A DNA stretch of 5,526 nucleotides from Planctomycetaceae bacterium (GTDB taxonomy: Bacteria; Planctomycetota; Planctomycetia; Planctomycetales; Planctomycetaceae), in assembly GCA_020426425.1 (NCBI GenBank), contig JAGQQB010000259.1, forward strand, positions 1 to 5,526, given 5' to 3'. Position numbers and translations under genes: made by a program. Shown piece after piece: positions 1-5,526 of the stretch. Each line of letters begins with the position of its first letter. Position 1 is the first letter of the stretch. Under the pieces are notes generated by a model. It ran no database searches. It was not told where the DNA came from and saw only the letters and a program-made list of their open reading frames with translations.

Positions 1-344
1 TTGACAACGAGCATGAGATGATCAGGAAAGCGGTAGATGAGGACATCGTCGAGAATTCCGCCCCGCTCATTGCAGACTAGGGAGTACCGCACCTGGCCGG
101 GCTTGATTCGCCGCAAATCGTTCGTCAGCAGGCGATCCAGGAATGCTTCTGCGTCGGGGCCGGAAAACGTCAACCGGCCCATGTGGGCAATGTCGAACAG
201 TCCCACGTGCTGGCGCACGGCGTGGTGTTCCTCAGAAATCGTGCTGTACTGGATCGGCATATCCCAGCCGGCGAATTCCATCATCCGAGCCCCGTGGGCT
301 GTGTGCCAGTCATGCAGCGCCGTCTTGTGCATCGAGTCGTCCAT
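1..344 (-). CDS. gcvT: Glycine cleavage system T protein (aminomethyltransferase), 5' part only
   Basis: T-protein takes the aminomethyl group held on lipoylated H-protein and, with tetrahydrofolate, makes 5,10-methylene-THF and ammonia in cytoplasmic glycine breakdown. The 114 visible residues match the N-terminal folate-binding half: TALHDWHTAHGARMMEFAGW at 8-27, MPIQY at 29-33, the conserved FDIAHMG at 50-56, LLTND at 72-76, and GGILDDVLIY at 95-104. The acidic pair D99-D100 lies where characterised T-proteins carry the catalytic aspartate. The gene leaves the window at its left edge, so roughly the last two thirds are not seen. ATG at 344 gives the usual N-terminus, with a weak GGAA about 10 bases upstream. 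ATG at 332 (residue 5) and an in-frame ATG at 404 that would add 20 unlikely residues are alternatives. It is divergent from the HD/PAS/GGDEF gene. Family certain, exact start moderately sure. Confidence 0.95.
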   Translation of the reverse strand, partial: MDDSMHKTALHDWHTAHGARMMEFAGWDMPIQYSTISEEHHAVRQHVGLFDIAHMGRLTFSGPDAEAFLDRLLTNDLRRIKPGQVRYSLVCNERGGILDDVLIYRFPDHLMLVV

Positions 345-368
345 TGAGTTTGGTTCCGGGCAATGTAC

Positions 369-415
369 CGTAGAGGCGTTCGCCCGCTGATTCCGTGGAG
401 GCATCCGCCCGTTGA
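369..415. repeat. Imperfect tandem repeat, two 22-base copies, period 25
   Basis: Copy 1 is 369-390 and copy 2 is 394-415. They agree at 18 of 22 positions: both begin CGT, share GAGGC and CGCCCG, and end TGA. The pair lies in the divergent intergenic region, just upstream of the gcvT start. It could be a duplicated protein-binding site or a local duplication. If gcvT began at the ATG at 404, part of it would be coding. No function can be read from it. Confidence 0.5.
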
Positions 416-424
416 AGCGGACGC
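401..424 (-). repeat. Possible stem-loop in the gcvT leader
   Basis: On the minus strand, GCGTCCGC (424-417) can pair with GCGGATGC (408-401), giving an 8-bp stem with one G-U wobble and an 8-base loop. On the plus strand the same position is an A-C mismatch, so the structure fits slightly better in the gcvT-side transcript. It lies 57 bases upstream of the gcvT ATG and overlaps the second copy of the tandem repeat. I see no glycine riboswitch core around it. A stem this short could arise by chance in GC-rich DNA. Confidence 0.3.
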
Positions 425-460
425 TCGCATATTAGCGGGTGCAGGCCCCGGTTCGCGATG

Positions 461-485
461 GTCGGCACATTTGGCACATTCCGAC
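461..485. repeat. Direct repeat GGCACATT x2 inside a short inverted repeat
   Basis: GGCACATT occurs at 464-471 and again at 473-480, a 9-base period. The pair is framed by GTCGG (461-465) and CCGAC (481-485), which are exact reverse complements. It sits mid-way between the divergent gcvT and HD/PAS/GGDEF genes, where an operator would be expected. No regulator can be named, and the arms are short. The sequence resembles half of a sigma-54 site, but the spacing to the next TTGC is wrong. Confidence 0.3.
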
Positions 486-561
486 TGTTTGCCGTAACCG
501 ATTCTCCGGATGTTGCCATTCCGCAACGAAAACCAGTCACGGCGCGCTGCTATGCGGAACC

Positions 562-603
562 GCAACGTAGCTTTCTCATGCATCATCACGATGCCTACGT
601 TGC
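562..603 (+). repeat. Bulged hairpin upstream of the HD/PAS/GGDEF gene
   Basis: GCAACGTAG at 562-570 is the exact reverse complement of CTACGTTGC at 595-603. Inside it, GCATC at 580-584 pairs with GATGC at 590-594 around the loop ATCAC. The 3' arms are contiguous, so the result is 14 Watson-Crick pairs interrupted only by a 9-base bulge at 571-579 on the 5' side. It ends 18 bases before the AAGGA ribosome binding site at 622-626. No T-run follows, so it is not a classical terminator. It is more likely a 5'-leader structure or a binding palindrome. All pairs are Watson-Crick, so it gives no strand preference. Confidence 0.5.
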
Positions 604-621
604 CAGAGAGTAGTGATTCCG

Positions 622-626
622 AAGGA
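622..626 (+). promoter_or_regulatory. Ribosome binding site that decides the start of the HD/PAS/GGDEF gene
   Basis: AAGGA lies 7 bases before ATG at 634. An upstream in-frame GTG at 613 would add seven residues, but it has only a weak purine stretch before it and falls 9 bases after the hairpin arm. The ATG at 634 is therefore preferred. Confidence 0.65.
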
Positions 627-633
627 TGAACAG

Positions 634-2745
634 ATGACTGTTGCCGCCCCTCCCTCCGCCTCGCACGCTGGTCTGGATGCCGCGTTGCTGCACCCCATGA
701 ACTCATCGCGTTTGATGCTCTCGCTGCTGCGACTGGTCGACGCAGGGCGCAAACGTCTCTCGGGTGGCGGCGATGTTGGGGGACTGGTTTCGCTCCCCGT
801 GTTACGGCGTTTGCTGTCGGCGCTGCATTATCGGGACGCGGCGACCATGTTGCATGCCCGTCGGACGAGCCTGATCAGTGTTGGCATCGCGCAGCGGCTG
901 GGTTGGGAAAAGCAGTCGTTGAGCATCATTGAACTCTCTTCGCTCATGCACGATCTGGGCAAGATCGGTACGCCAGACAGTATTCTGCTCAAACCGGGAC
1001 GCCTTTGTCCGGATGAGGCGGAATTCATTACGGTTCAGCAGCGAGTTGCCATTAGTCTGTTGCAGGCGTGCGGCATTCAACATGAAGTAATCGAGATCAT
1101 CGGCGAGTCGCATGGTCTCGATGGCGGTCAGGGGAATCTGCGCGGCGAACTCAGTCTGGGCGCCCGCATTCTGGCGGTGGCTGATGCGTTCGACTCGTTG
1201 ACCACGCGGCAATCGTATCGGCAGGCGTTCGGACAGAAACAGGCGCTGGAGGTACTGACCGAGCAAGCTGGCAAGCAGTTTGATCGCAATGTGGTTGCCG
1301 CTTTGGGGCGCTGGCTGGAAACGCCCGAAGCCCGTTCATTGCAGGACCATGAATCGGCCGCCGCCGCCATTCAGGCGAACGCGCCGGTTAGTCGAGAGAC
1401 GATGGACGAAGCGAGTGAGTTGTGCCATCTCTTTAGCGCGTTGCACTCGATGGAATCGATGTACGAGGCGTATTTCGTGGTCGATCGGGAACGCCGCATC
1501 TGCATTTGGAATCGCGGGGCCGAGAGACTGTTCGGGCGTCCGGCCCGGGACGCGGTGGGATATGAATGGTCGTTGGAGCGGCTCCCCAATCTGCGCATGC
1601 CGCCAGTTCTGGAGTCCTGTTTCCTGGATGATGTGATGCAGTCGCAACAAGCGGCCTGTCGCGAGATGACCGTGAACGGCAACGATGGAAACGCACGTGA
1701 GACGGAGGTGCATATCGTCCCGTTGATTGATCACGGACAGCCGCAGGGCGCACTTGCGATGGTCTACGACATGCAGCAGTCGCGCAAGAACGAAGGTCAG
1801 TTCCGCCAACTGCAAATGGCCGCCACCCGCGATCCACTGACCGGGGCGCTGAATCGTGGTGAATTGGAAGAGCGGATGCGGGATCTGTTCGATGAATGCG
1901 GCCAGGCAGGGGCAGCTTCGGCACTGAGTGTGATCTTCTTTGACCTCGATCACTTCAAGGCGATCAACGATCGTCTGGGACACAGTGTTGGCGATCGCGT
2001 GCTGATTGACGTTGCGAGACTGGTGCAGGACGAGACCTATTCCGGAGAAACGCTGGCTCGGTATGGTGGCGAAGAGTTCGTGGTCGTCTGTCCGCAAACA
2101 GATCTCAAGGGGGCGATGGAGCGGGCCGAACGACTGCGGCGGATCCTGACGTCGACGAACATCGCTGACCGGAACGACTTGCGCGTCACTGCCTCCTTTG
2201 GCGTGGCACAGCTGGAACCAGGCGACGATGTGGCGGAACTGCTGCATCGGGCGGACCAGGCGCTGTACGATGCCAAGCGTTCCGGACGGAACCGAACTTG
2301 TGAGCGACGTCGCGAAACAGTCGCAGTTGCGCCCGAGAAGCCAAAGAAGCGGTCTCCCTGGATTGTCGAGCAGTACATGGTGACGCATGTCGCGTCCGAT
2401 CTGCTGGTGTACAAGCTCAAGGGATTTATCGAAGAACATGAGTCGAGGTTGATCAAATCCTCTGCCGAACAGATTGTTGTTCACAGTGGTTCCGCCGGCC
2501 TGTTTGGCTGGGGATCCAATCCGAATCGCCAACCCGTGAAGGTTGTTATCGACATCAGTGACGCACCTGCGTCGGAAGCCTCCCGCAATCGGCGCATTCT
2601 GCTGCATGCGGTTGTCGAACCGCTCAGTCGGCCATCGAAGCCAGAGGCCTTTCACCAAAGGGCGCATCAGGTGTTGGACTACCTGCGATCGTATTGCATT
2701 GCCGAGATCTGTTCGGCAGAAGGTAAGCCGACGCATTTGGTGTAA
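634..2745 (+). CDS. Hybrid degenerate HD-GYP / PAS / GGDEF diguanylate cyclase with unknown C-terminal domain
   Basis: Predicted cytoplasmic sensor of 703 residues that makes c-di-GMP from two GTP. No membrane segment or signal peptide is seen. Residues about 65-225 form an HD-GYP-like domain: H74, H106-D107 and D184 are kept, but the middle His is Q135, the HHE-type motif reads ESH at 158-160, and GYP is replaced by QGN. Phosphodiesterase activity is therefore doubtful. A PAS domain covers about 275-385 (YFVVD, IWNRGAERLFG). GGDEF follows at about 395-555 with DPLTGALNR, FFDLDHFKAIND and an intact GGEEF at 478-482, so synthesis should work. The RxxD inhibitory site five residues before it is absent (YSGE). 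The last ~130 residues, from about 573, contain YKLKGFIEEH and VKVVIDISD and match no family I recognise. The basic linker at 548-574 is rich in R, E and K. Domain calls are firm; the trigger and net activity are inferred. Confidence 0.93.
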   Translation: MTVAAPPSASHAGLDAALLHPMNSSRLMLSLLRLVDAGRKRLSGGGDVGGLVSLPVLRRLLSALHYRDAATMLHARRTSLISVGIAQRLGWEKQSLSIIELSSLMHDLGKIGTPDSILLKPGRLCPDEAEFITVQQRVAISLLQACGIQHEVIEIIGESHGLDGGQGNLRGELSLGARILAVADAFDSLTTRQSYRQAFGQKQALEVLTEQAGKQFDRNVVAALGRWLETPEARSLQDHESAAAAIQANAPVSRETMDEASELCHLFSALHSMESMYEAYFVVDRERRICIWNRGAERLFGRPARDAVGYEWSLERLPNLRMPPVLESCFLDDVMQSQQAACREMTVNGNDGNARETEVHIVPLIDHGQPQGALAMVYDMQQSRKNEGQFRQLQMAATRDPLTGALNRGELEERMRDLFDECGQAGAASALSVIFFDLDHFKAINDRLGHSVGDRVLIDVARLVQDETYSGETLARYGGEEFVVVCPQTDLKGAMERAERLRRILTSTNIADRNDLRVTASFGVAQLEPGDDVAELLHRADQALYDAKRSGRNRTCERRRETVAVAPEKPKKRSPWIVEQYMVTHVASDLLVYKLKGFIEEHESRLIKSSAEQIVVHSGSAGLFGWGSNPNRQPVKVVIDISDAPASEASRNRRILLHAVVEPLSRPSKPEAFHQRAHQVLDYLRSYCIAEICSAEGKPTHLV

Positions 2746-2915
2746 CACAGCAGAGGTCAAGCCCGGCGTACTGCCGATCCGGTGTGGAGGACTGGCCAGC
2801 ATGGTGCAGATGCCGCGTTGTTCTGATCGCTGGTCGATTGTGATTTGACCACCGGCAAGGCGACGAAATCCGCTGTTCGCAGCTTGGACGCTGGATGGTT
2901 ACACTCCGCACTGTT

Positions 2916-2947
2916 CCCGGCTGCGATGACGTCTCATTGCGACCGGG
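2916..2947 (+). repeat. Strong imperfect hairpin in the leader of the glycosyltransferase gene
   Basis: The outer arms CCCGG (2916-2920) and CCGGG (2943-2947) are exact complements. The inner arms TGCGATGA (2922-2929) and TCATTGCG (2934-2941) pair with two G-U wobbles. One C-A mismatch (2921/2942) separates the arms, and the loop is CGTC at 2930-2933: 13 pairs out of 14. The two wobbles become mismatches on the opposite strand, which favours a plus-strand RNA. It lies 171 bases after the HD/PAS/GGDEF stop and 36 bases before the glycosyltransferase GTG. No T-run follows, so it is either a leader structure or a terminator lacking a U tract. Confidence 0.55.
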
Positions 2948-2983
2948 CGAAGCCTGAAAACGCAAGGGAGAAGCGGAACTCCT

Positions 2984-4102
2984 GTGACTCGGTTGATGAT
3001 GGTGATCCCGACGCTTGATCAGTCGGGCGCGGAGAAACAGTTCACGCTCGTGGCGACGCATTTGCCGCGCGAGGAGTTCGAAATTCGTGTCGTGGCACTG
3101 ACGCGCGGCGGTCCACTGGAATCGCCGCTGCGCGATCATGAAATCCCCGTCAACATCTTGAACAAGCGTTGGAAGTTCGATCCCGGCACAATGTGGCAGT
3201 TGCGGGGCCTGATCGGCGATTTTCGCCCCGATGTCATTTCGACCTGGCTATTCGCGGCGAATGCGTATGGGCGTCTGGTGGGACGCATCAGTGGCGACTG
3301 GCCGCGCATCGTCGTCTCTGAACGTTGCGTTGATGAATGGAAAGCGGGCTGGCAGCACTGGCTGGATCGTCGGTTGATGCAGCGGACCGACCGGGTGATC
3401 GCGAATTCGCAAAGCGTCGCCGAGTTCTACCGCCGACGGGGTGTTGCGCCCGATCGGTTGACCGTGATTCCCAACGGAGTGATCACGCCATCGGAACCGA
3501 CCTGTTCTCGGACGGAATTCCTCGTGCGGCAGGATCTTCCTTCCGATGCGAAACTGATCTTCGTCACCGGACGGCTCGCTCCGCAGAAGCGTCTACGCGA
3601 TCTGTTGTGGGCGATCCAACTGCTGCGACAGGCTGACCCGCGATGCTATCTGATCATTTGTGGTGATGGCCCCGAGCGGTTCTCGCTGCCACAGCATGCC
3701 CGCAATTTGGAGTGTCTCGAACATGTCCGGTTTCTGGGGCATCGGGAAGATGCGTCATCGCTGCTGCATCTCGCCGATGTCTTCTGGCTGGGCAGTGAAT
3801 TCGAAGGGATGTCGAACAGTCTGATGGAAGCGCTCGCGTGTGGTGTGCCGGTCGTGGTCTCAGACATCCCGCCGAATCGTGAACTGGTGACGCACGGCGA
3901 GGAGGGATTTATCGTCGACGTTGGTGACTCGCCGGGGTTCGCACAGTTCACACTCAAGTTGATTGAAGACGCCGAACTGGCAGCGCAATTAGGGGCTGGT
4001 GCGGCGCGGCGCATGGCCCGCGACTATTCCGTTGACGCAATGGTTGCCTCCTACGCCGATGTCTTTCGGTCCGAAGCCGCTCTGGCGCAACGTCCACGCT
4101 AG
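2984..4102 (+). CDS. GT4-family glycosyltransferase (GT-B fold)
   Basis: Predicted retaining glycosyltransferase that moves a sugar from a nucleotide-sugar donor to an envelope or exopolysaccharide acceptor. 372 residues is a typical GT4 length. The N-terminal acceptor half opens with MMVIPTLDQSGAEKQ (5-19), the usual first strand and GAEKQ loop. DRVIANSQSV (136-145) and VIPNGV (161-166) lead into the donor half. There GRLAPQK (196-202) supplies the R and K that contact the donor phosphates, followed by IICGDGP (224-230) and the EX7E motif E274...E282 in EFEGMSNSLMEALACG. No signal peptide or membrane segment is seen, so it is cytoplasmic or peripheral. GTG at 2984 is chosen because it gives the normal N-terminus; GGA lies 6 bases upstream and AAGGGAG 13 bases upstream. 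ATG at 2996 or 2999 is possible. The specific donor and acceptor cannot be read. Same strand as the HD/PAS/GGDEF gene but 238 bases away. Confidence 0.93.
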   Translation: MTRLMMVIPTLDQSGAEKQFTLVATHLPREEFEIRVVALTRGGPLESPLRDHEIPVNILNKRWKFDPGTMWQLRGLIGDFRPDVISTWLFAANAYGRLVGRISGDWPRIVVSERCVDEWKAGWQHWLDRRLMQRTDRVIANSQSVAEFYRRRGVAPDRLTVIPNGVITPSEPTCSRTEFLVRQDLPSDAKLIFVTGRLAPQKRLRDLLWAIQLLRQADPRCYLIICGDGPERFSLPQHARNLECLEHVRFLGHREDASSLLHLADVFWLGSEFEGMSNSLMEALACGVPVVVSDIPPNRELVTHGEEGFIVDVGDSPGFAQFTLKLIEDAELAAQLGAGAARRMARDYSVDAMVASYADVFRSEAALAQRPR

Positions 4103-4153
4103 CTGACGTACGGCTGCGGAATCTGCAGTTCATCGTCGGCTTGCGCCTGCCTC

Positions 4154-4187
4154 ATGATCGGTCAGGATTCGCTCACCGACTGATCAT
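4154..4187. repeat. Bulged inverted repeat downstream of the glycosyltransferase gene
   Basis: ATGATCGGT at 4154-4162 can pair with ACC at 4175-4177 and GATCAT at 4182-4187, leaving a 4-base bulge (4178-4181) and a 12-base loop. It lies 51 bases after the glycosyltransferase stop, where a terminator would be expected, but no T-run follows and the stem is AT-rich and interrupted. Terminator function is only a possibility. Confidence 0.25.
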
Positions 4188-4427
4188 TCGGACGACATTG
4201 GATGTCAACGATGCGAGCCTCATCCCTCGATGTCGTCATTGCTTGTGCCATTCTTGCCGATCCTTGCCAATGCTGGCATTCGGCTTGCATTTTGAATCGG
4301 CAGAGTCGCAGCAGGATCCGAGACGGTCCGGTCAGGCGCAGTCGTGCGAGTTTGGATCCGCAGCGGCTTTGCAAGTGGCATCGAAGCCAATCGATGCCGA
4401 CGCTGTCCACTCGGTTTTCCAAACGAT

Positions 4428-4434
4428 GAGGGAG
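4428..4434 (+). promoter_or_regulatory. Ribosome binding site of the small exported-protein gene
   Basis: GAGGGAG ends 5 bases before the ATG at 4440. It is the best Shine-Dalgarno match in the window. It is the main reason to take the 74-codon frame as a gene and to reject the in-frame ATG at 4344. Confidence 0.6.
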
Positions 4435-4439
4435 TCACA

Positions 4440-4664
4440 ATGAAGTCCCTGGAAGTGATTGCATTGCTCAGTCTGCTTGGCATGTTGCCGATTGCATGGG
4501 ATCATCTGCAGCAGCAGGCCATCGCCCAGACCGAGTGTGAGTTGCGTGTGCAGGTTGCCGTTCAGGCCAGTGAGACGCGCATGTCGGCACAGCGGATGCT
4601 CGACAGTGAGACCGCTCGCAATCGTGTATCAGAGGTAATGGCCAGTCATTCTTGCACGCGATGA
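4440..4664 (+). CDS. Small predicted exported or membrane-anchored protein, 74 residues
   Basis: Not a family I recognise. The N-terminus has one lysine (K2) and then a hydrophobic run, VIALLSLLGMLPIAW at 6-20, typical of a signal peptide or single membrane anchor. A possible signal peptidase I site, AIA at 27-29, follows a polar DHLQQQ stretch (21-26). That is longer than usual before cleavage, so an uncleaved anchor is as likely. The rest (30-74) is polar and probably helical, rich in E, R, S and Q, with cysteines at 33 and 72 that could form a disulfide outside the cytoplasm. The strong GAGGGAG ribosome binding site supports translation. It stands alone after a 337-base gap and runs into the Nudix gene tail to tail, 25 bases apart. 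Function unknown; a fortuitous frame is still possible because it is short. Confidence 0.55.
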   Translation: MKSLEVIALLSLLGMLPIAWDHLQQQAIAQTECELRVQVAVQASETRMSAQRMLDSETARNRVSEVMASHSCTR

Positions 4665-4692
4665 GCAATCTCCACATGGCGATCGATGCTCA
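4662..4692. repeat. Inverted repeat holding both stop codons of convergent genes
   Basis: TGAGCA (4662-4667) and TGCTCA (4687-4692) are exact reverse complements with a 19-base loop. The left arm begins with the TGA stop of the small protein and the right arm ends with the reverse complement of the Nudix TGA stop. It fills the only space between the two convergent genes. At 6 bp with no T-runs it is a weak candidate for a shared terminator and may be chance. Confidence 0.2.
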
Positions 4693-5310
4693 ATGGTCTT
4701 GCGCCGCGCCGTTCAACAGCCCCAGTGCTGCGTAGACCTTGGGGTCGATGCAGGTGCGGCTGGTCGATTTGCGTTGCAGCCAGCGCTGGATGCGGTCGAG
4801 AGGAACAACATGTACCTTGATCGACTCCGACTCATCACCGCCGCCATCAGTCTTTCTCTGGCAGTCGCGGGCGAGGAAGAACTGGATCATCTCGGTGGAC
4901 ATGCCAGCCGATGAGGGGCCGCAGAACGACATTGTCCAGTTGCGGGAGGTAAATCCGGTCTCTTCCAGCAATTCCCGCTTCGCAGCTCGGAGCAGGGGTT
5001 CCTGCTCTGCACCGGCAATGTCACCTGACAGTCCGGCGGGGAGGTCGATGACCTTCTTCTGCACAGGGGGACGGTATTGTTCCGTAAGGATCAACTCGCG
5101 CGTCTGTGTGACCGCGACAATCGCAACGACACCGCTGCCGCGAATTCGGTCTGCAAATTCCCAGTGATCGCGGCGGCGCAGCGCAAGATGGACGCCCTGG
5201 GCGACAGTTTCGACTCGTTTACGTGGCAACGGCTCACCTCGTGCGGGCTGCGGGACTGGGAAGTGTTGGCTGAAATCGGAGACCGTTCGGGATGGAGGGC
5301 ACCTGGTCAT
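4690..5310 (-). CDS. Nudix hydrolase, ADP-ribose pyrophosphatase-like
   Basis: Likely hydrolyses a nucleoside diphosphate linked to another group, for example ADP-ribose to AMP and ribose-5-phosphate, in the cytoplasm with Mg2+. With the start at 5310 it has 206 residues, the usual size. The order is typical of the ADP-ribose group: strand VVAIVAV (61-67), LTEQYR (75-80), DLPAG (89-93), Nudix helix E104...RELLEETGF (112-120) with all catalytic glutamates present, then PSSAGMSTE (132-140). The loop between PAG and E104 holds ten residues rather than the standard five (GX5E). I believe related proteins share this longer form. The frame stays open upstream to a TTG at 5397; ATG at 5328 or 5310 are better starts, but neither has a strong ribosome binding site, so the N-terminus is uncertain. 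Divergent from the tRNA gene, convergent with the small protein. Exact substrate not determinable. Confidence 0.9.
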   Translation of the reverse strand: MTRCPPSRTVSDFSQHFPVPQPARGEPLPRKRVETVAQGVHLALRRRDHWEFADRIRGSGVVAIVAVTQTRELILTEQYRPPVQKKVIDLPAGLSGDIAGAEQEPLLRAAKRELLEETGFTSRNWTMSFCGPSSAGMSTEMIQFFLARDCQRKTDGGGDESESIKVHVVPLDRIQRWLQRKSTSRTCIDPKVYAALGLLNGAAQDH

Positions 5311-5416
5311 GTTGGCGAACGCTGCCATCGCTTGCCAGTGTGGCGATTCTGCCTCCCGCAATCCCCCCAACCACTTGATTGACGAACCCCCCACCAACCC
5401 ACAAGAATACTCCCAT

Positions 5417-5491
5417 CGGGGCGTAGCTCAGCTTGGCTAGAGCGCTACGTTCGGGACGTAGAGGTCGTAGGTTCAAATCCTATCGCCCCGA
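5417..5491 (+). tRNA. tRNA-Pro(CGG)
   Basis: A complete cloverleaf is visible. The acceptor stem pairs 5417-5423 with 5484-5490 (7 bp, C1-G72 as usual for bacterial tRNA-Pro), with A5491 as discriminator. The D-stem pairs 5426-5429 with 5440-5443. The anticodon stem pairs 5445-5449 with 5457-5461, with anticodon CGG at 5452-5454 after T5451 and followed by G5455. The variable loop has 5 bases. The T-stem pairs 5467-5471 with 5479-5483, with one G-U and loop TTCAAAT. It reads the proline codon CCG. The 3' CCA is not encoded and must be added after transcription. No other RNA gene is seen within the 35 bases that follow. Confidence 0.97.
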
Positions 5492-5526
5492 CTGGACTGG
5501 ATTTGAGGCCGTTTGGCGAGCTCGTC

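Larger units (their letters stand above)
4103..4439. other. 337-base stretch without a recognisable gene
   Basis: Between the glycosyltransferase stop and the small-protein start I find no ORF with a credible ribosome binding site and no recognisable protein on either strand. The reading frame of the small protein stays open upstream to an ATG at 4344, but those residues are arginine-rich out-of-frame-like sequence and lack a ribosome binding site. No tRNA, riboswitch core or convincing promoter was seen. Besides the inverted repeat at 4154-4187 it holds a 5-bp stem (TGCCA 4265-4269, TGGCA 4274-4278) and two scattered GGATCCG copies, all of which could be chance. Confidence 0.6.

Noticed and set aside
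472..493. Sigma-54 promoter suggested by TGGCAC followed by TTGC
   Set aside because: The two elements are 6 bases too far apart for the required GG to GC spacing, and the other repeat copy has no GC at the right place.
345..633. Glycine riboswitch upstream of gcvT
   Set aside because: The conserved glycine aptamer core and tandem arrangement are not recognisable on the minus strand.
613..633. Seven-residue N-terminal extension of the HD/PAS/GGDEF protein from GTG at 613
   Set aside because: A good AAGGA site fits ATG at 634, while the GTG has only a weak one and lies next to the hairpin.
1336..2802. Long 488-codon open frame on the minus strand
   Set aside because: It lies opposite the clearly recognisable HD/PAS/GGDEF gene and its translation shows no protein motif; it is a consequence of GC-rich codon usage.
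2876..2905. Promoter for the glycosyltransferase: TTCGCA with TACACT
   Set aside because: Both hexamers match the consensus poorly, so this could easily be chance in this sequence.
5379..5411. Promoter for the tRNA: TTGACG (5379-5384) with AATACT (5406-5411)
   Set aside because: The 21-base spacer is too long, and the -10 would place the start at the first tRNA base, leaving no 5' leader.
5417..5526. tRNA 3' end as an integration (att) site of a mobile element
   Set aside because: No integrase or second copy of the tRNA end is visible, and only 35 bases follow the tRNA.

Overview
The window looks like an ordinary chromosomal stretch from a GC-rich Gram-negative-type bacterium. The style of the proteins (a hybrid HD/PAS/GGDEF protein with an extra C-terminal domain, an ADP-ribose-type Nudix protein with a lengthened Nudix loop) and the wide spacing between genes with few operons make a planctomycete my best guess. 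That is an inference from general impression, not from a marker gene.

Layout from left to right. Positions 1-344 hold the 5' part of a minus-strand glycine cleavage T-protein gene (gcvT), cut by the window edge. Positions 345-633 are a divergent intergenic region with several small repeats and a bulged hairpin. Positions 634-2745 encode a 703-residue signalling protein: degenerate HD-GYP-like domain, PAS domain, intact GGDEF (GGEEF) diguanylate cyclase, and an unrecognised C-terminal domain. A 238-base gap follows, with a strong imperfect hairpin at 2916-2947. Positions 2984-4102 encode a GT4-type glycosyltransferase. Positions 4103-4439 are 337 bases in which I see no gene, only one weak bulged inverted repeat. 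Positions 4440-4664 encode a probable 74-residue exported or membrane-anchored small protein with a good ribosome binding site. It converges on a minus-strand Nudix hydrolase gene (4690-5310). Positions 5417-5491 are a complete tRNA-Pro(CGG) on the plus strand. Nothing is visible in the last 35 bases.

How the genes may work together: no multi-gene pathway is evident. A c-di-GMP-making sensor next to a GT4 glycosyltransferase on the same strand is compatible with exopolysaccharide or envelope control, but the 238-base gap and the hairpin argue for separate or conditionally linked transcription. gcvT, the Nudix gene and the tRNA are housekeeping neighbours on their own transcription units. I found no CRISPR array, insertion sequence, phage gene or clear new defence system. 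The most unusual items are the architecture of the hybrid HD/PAS/GGDEF protein (metal ligands lost in HD, no I-site, extra C-terminal domain) and the structured leader of the glycosyltransferase gene.
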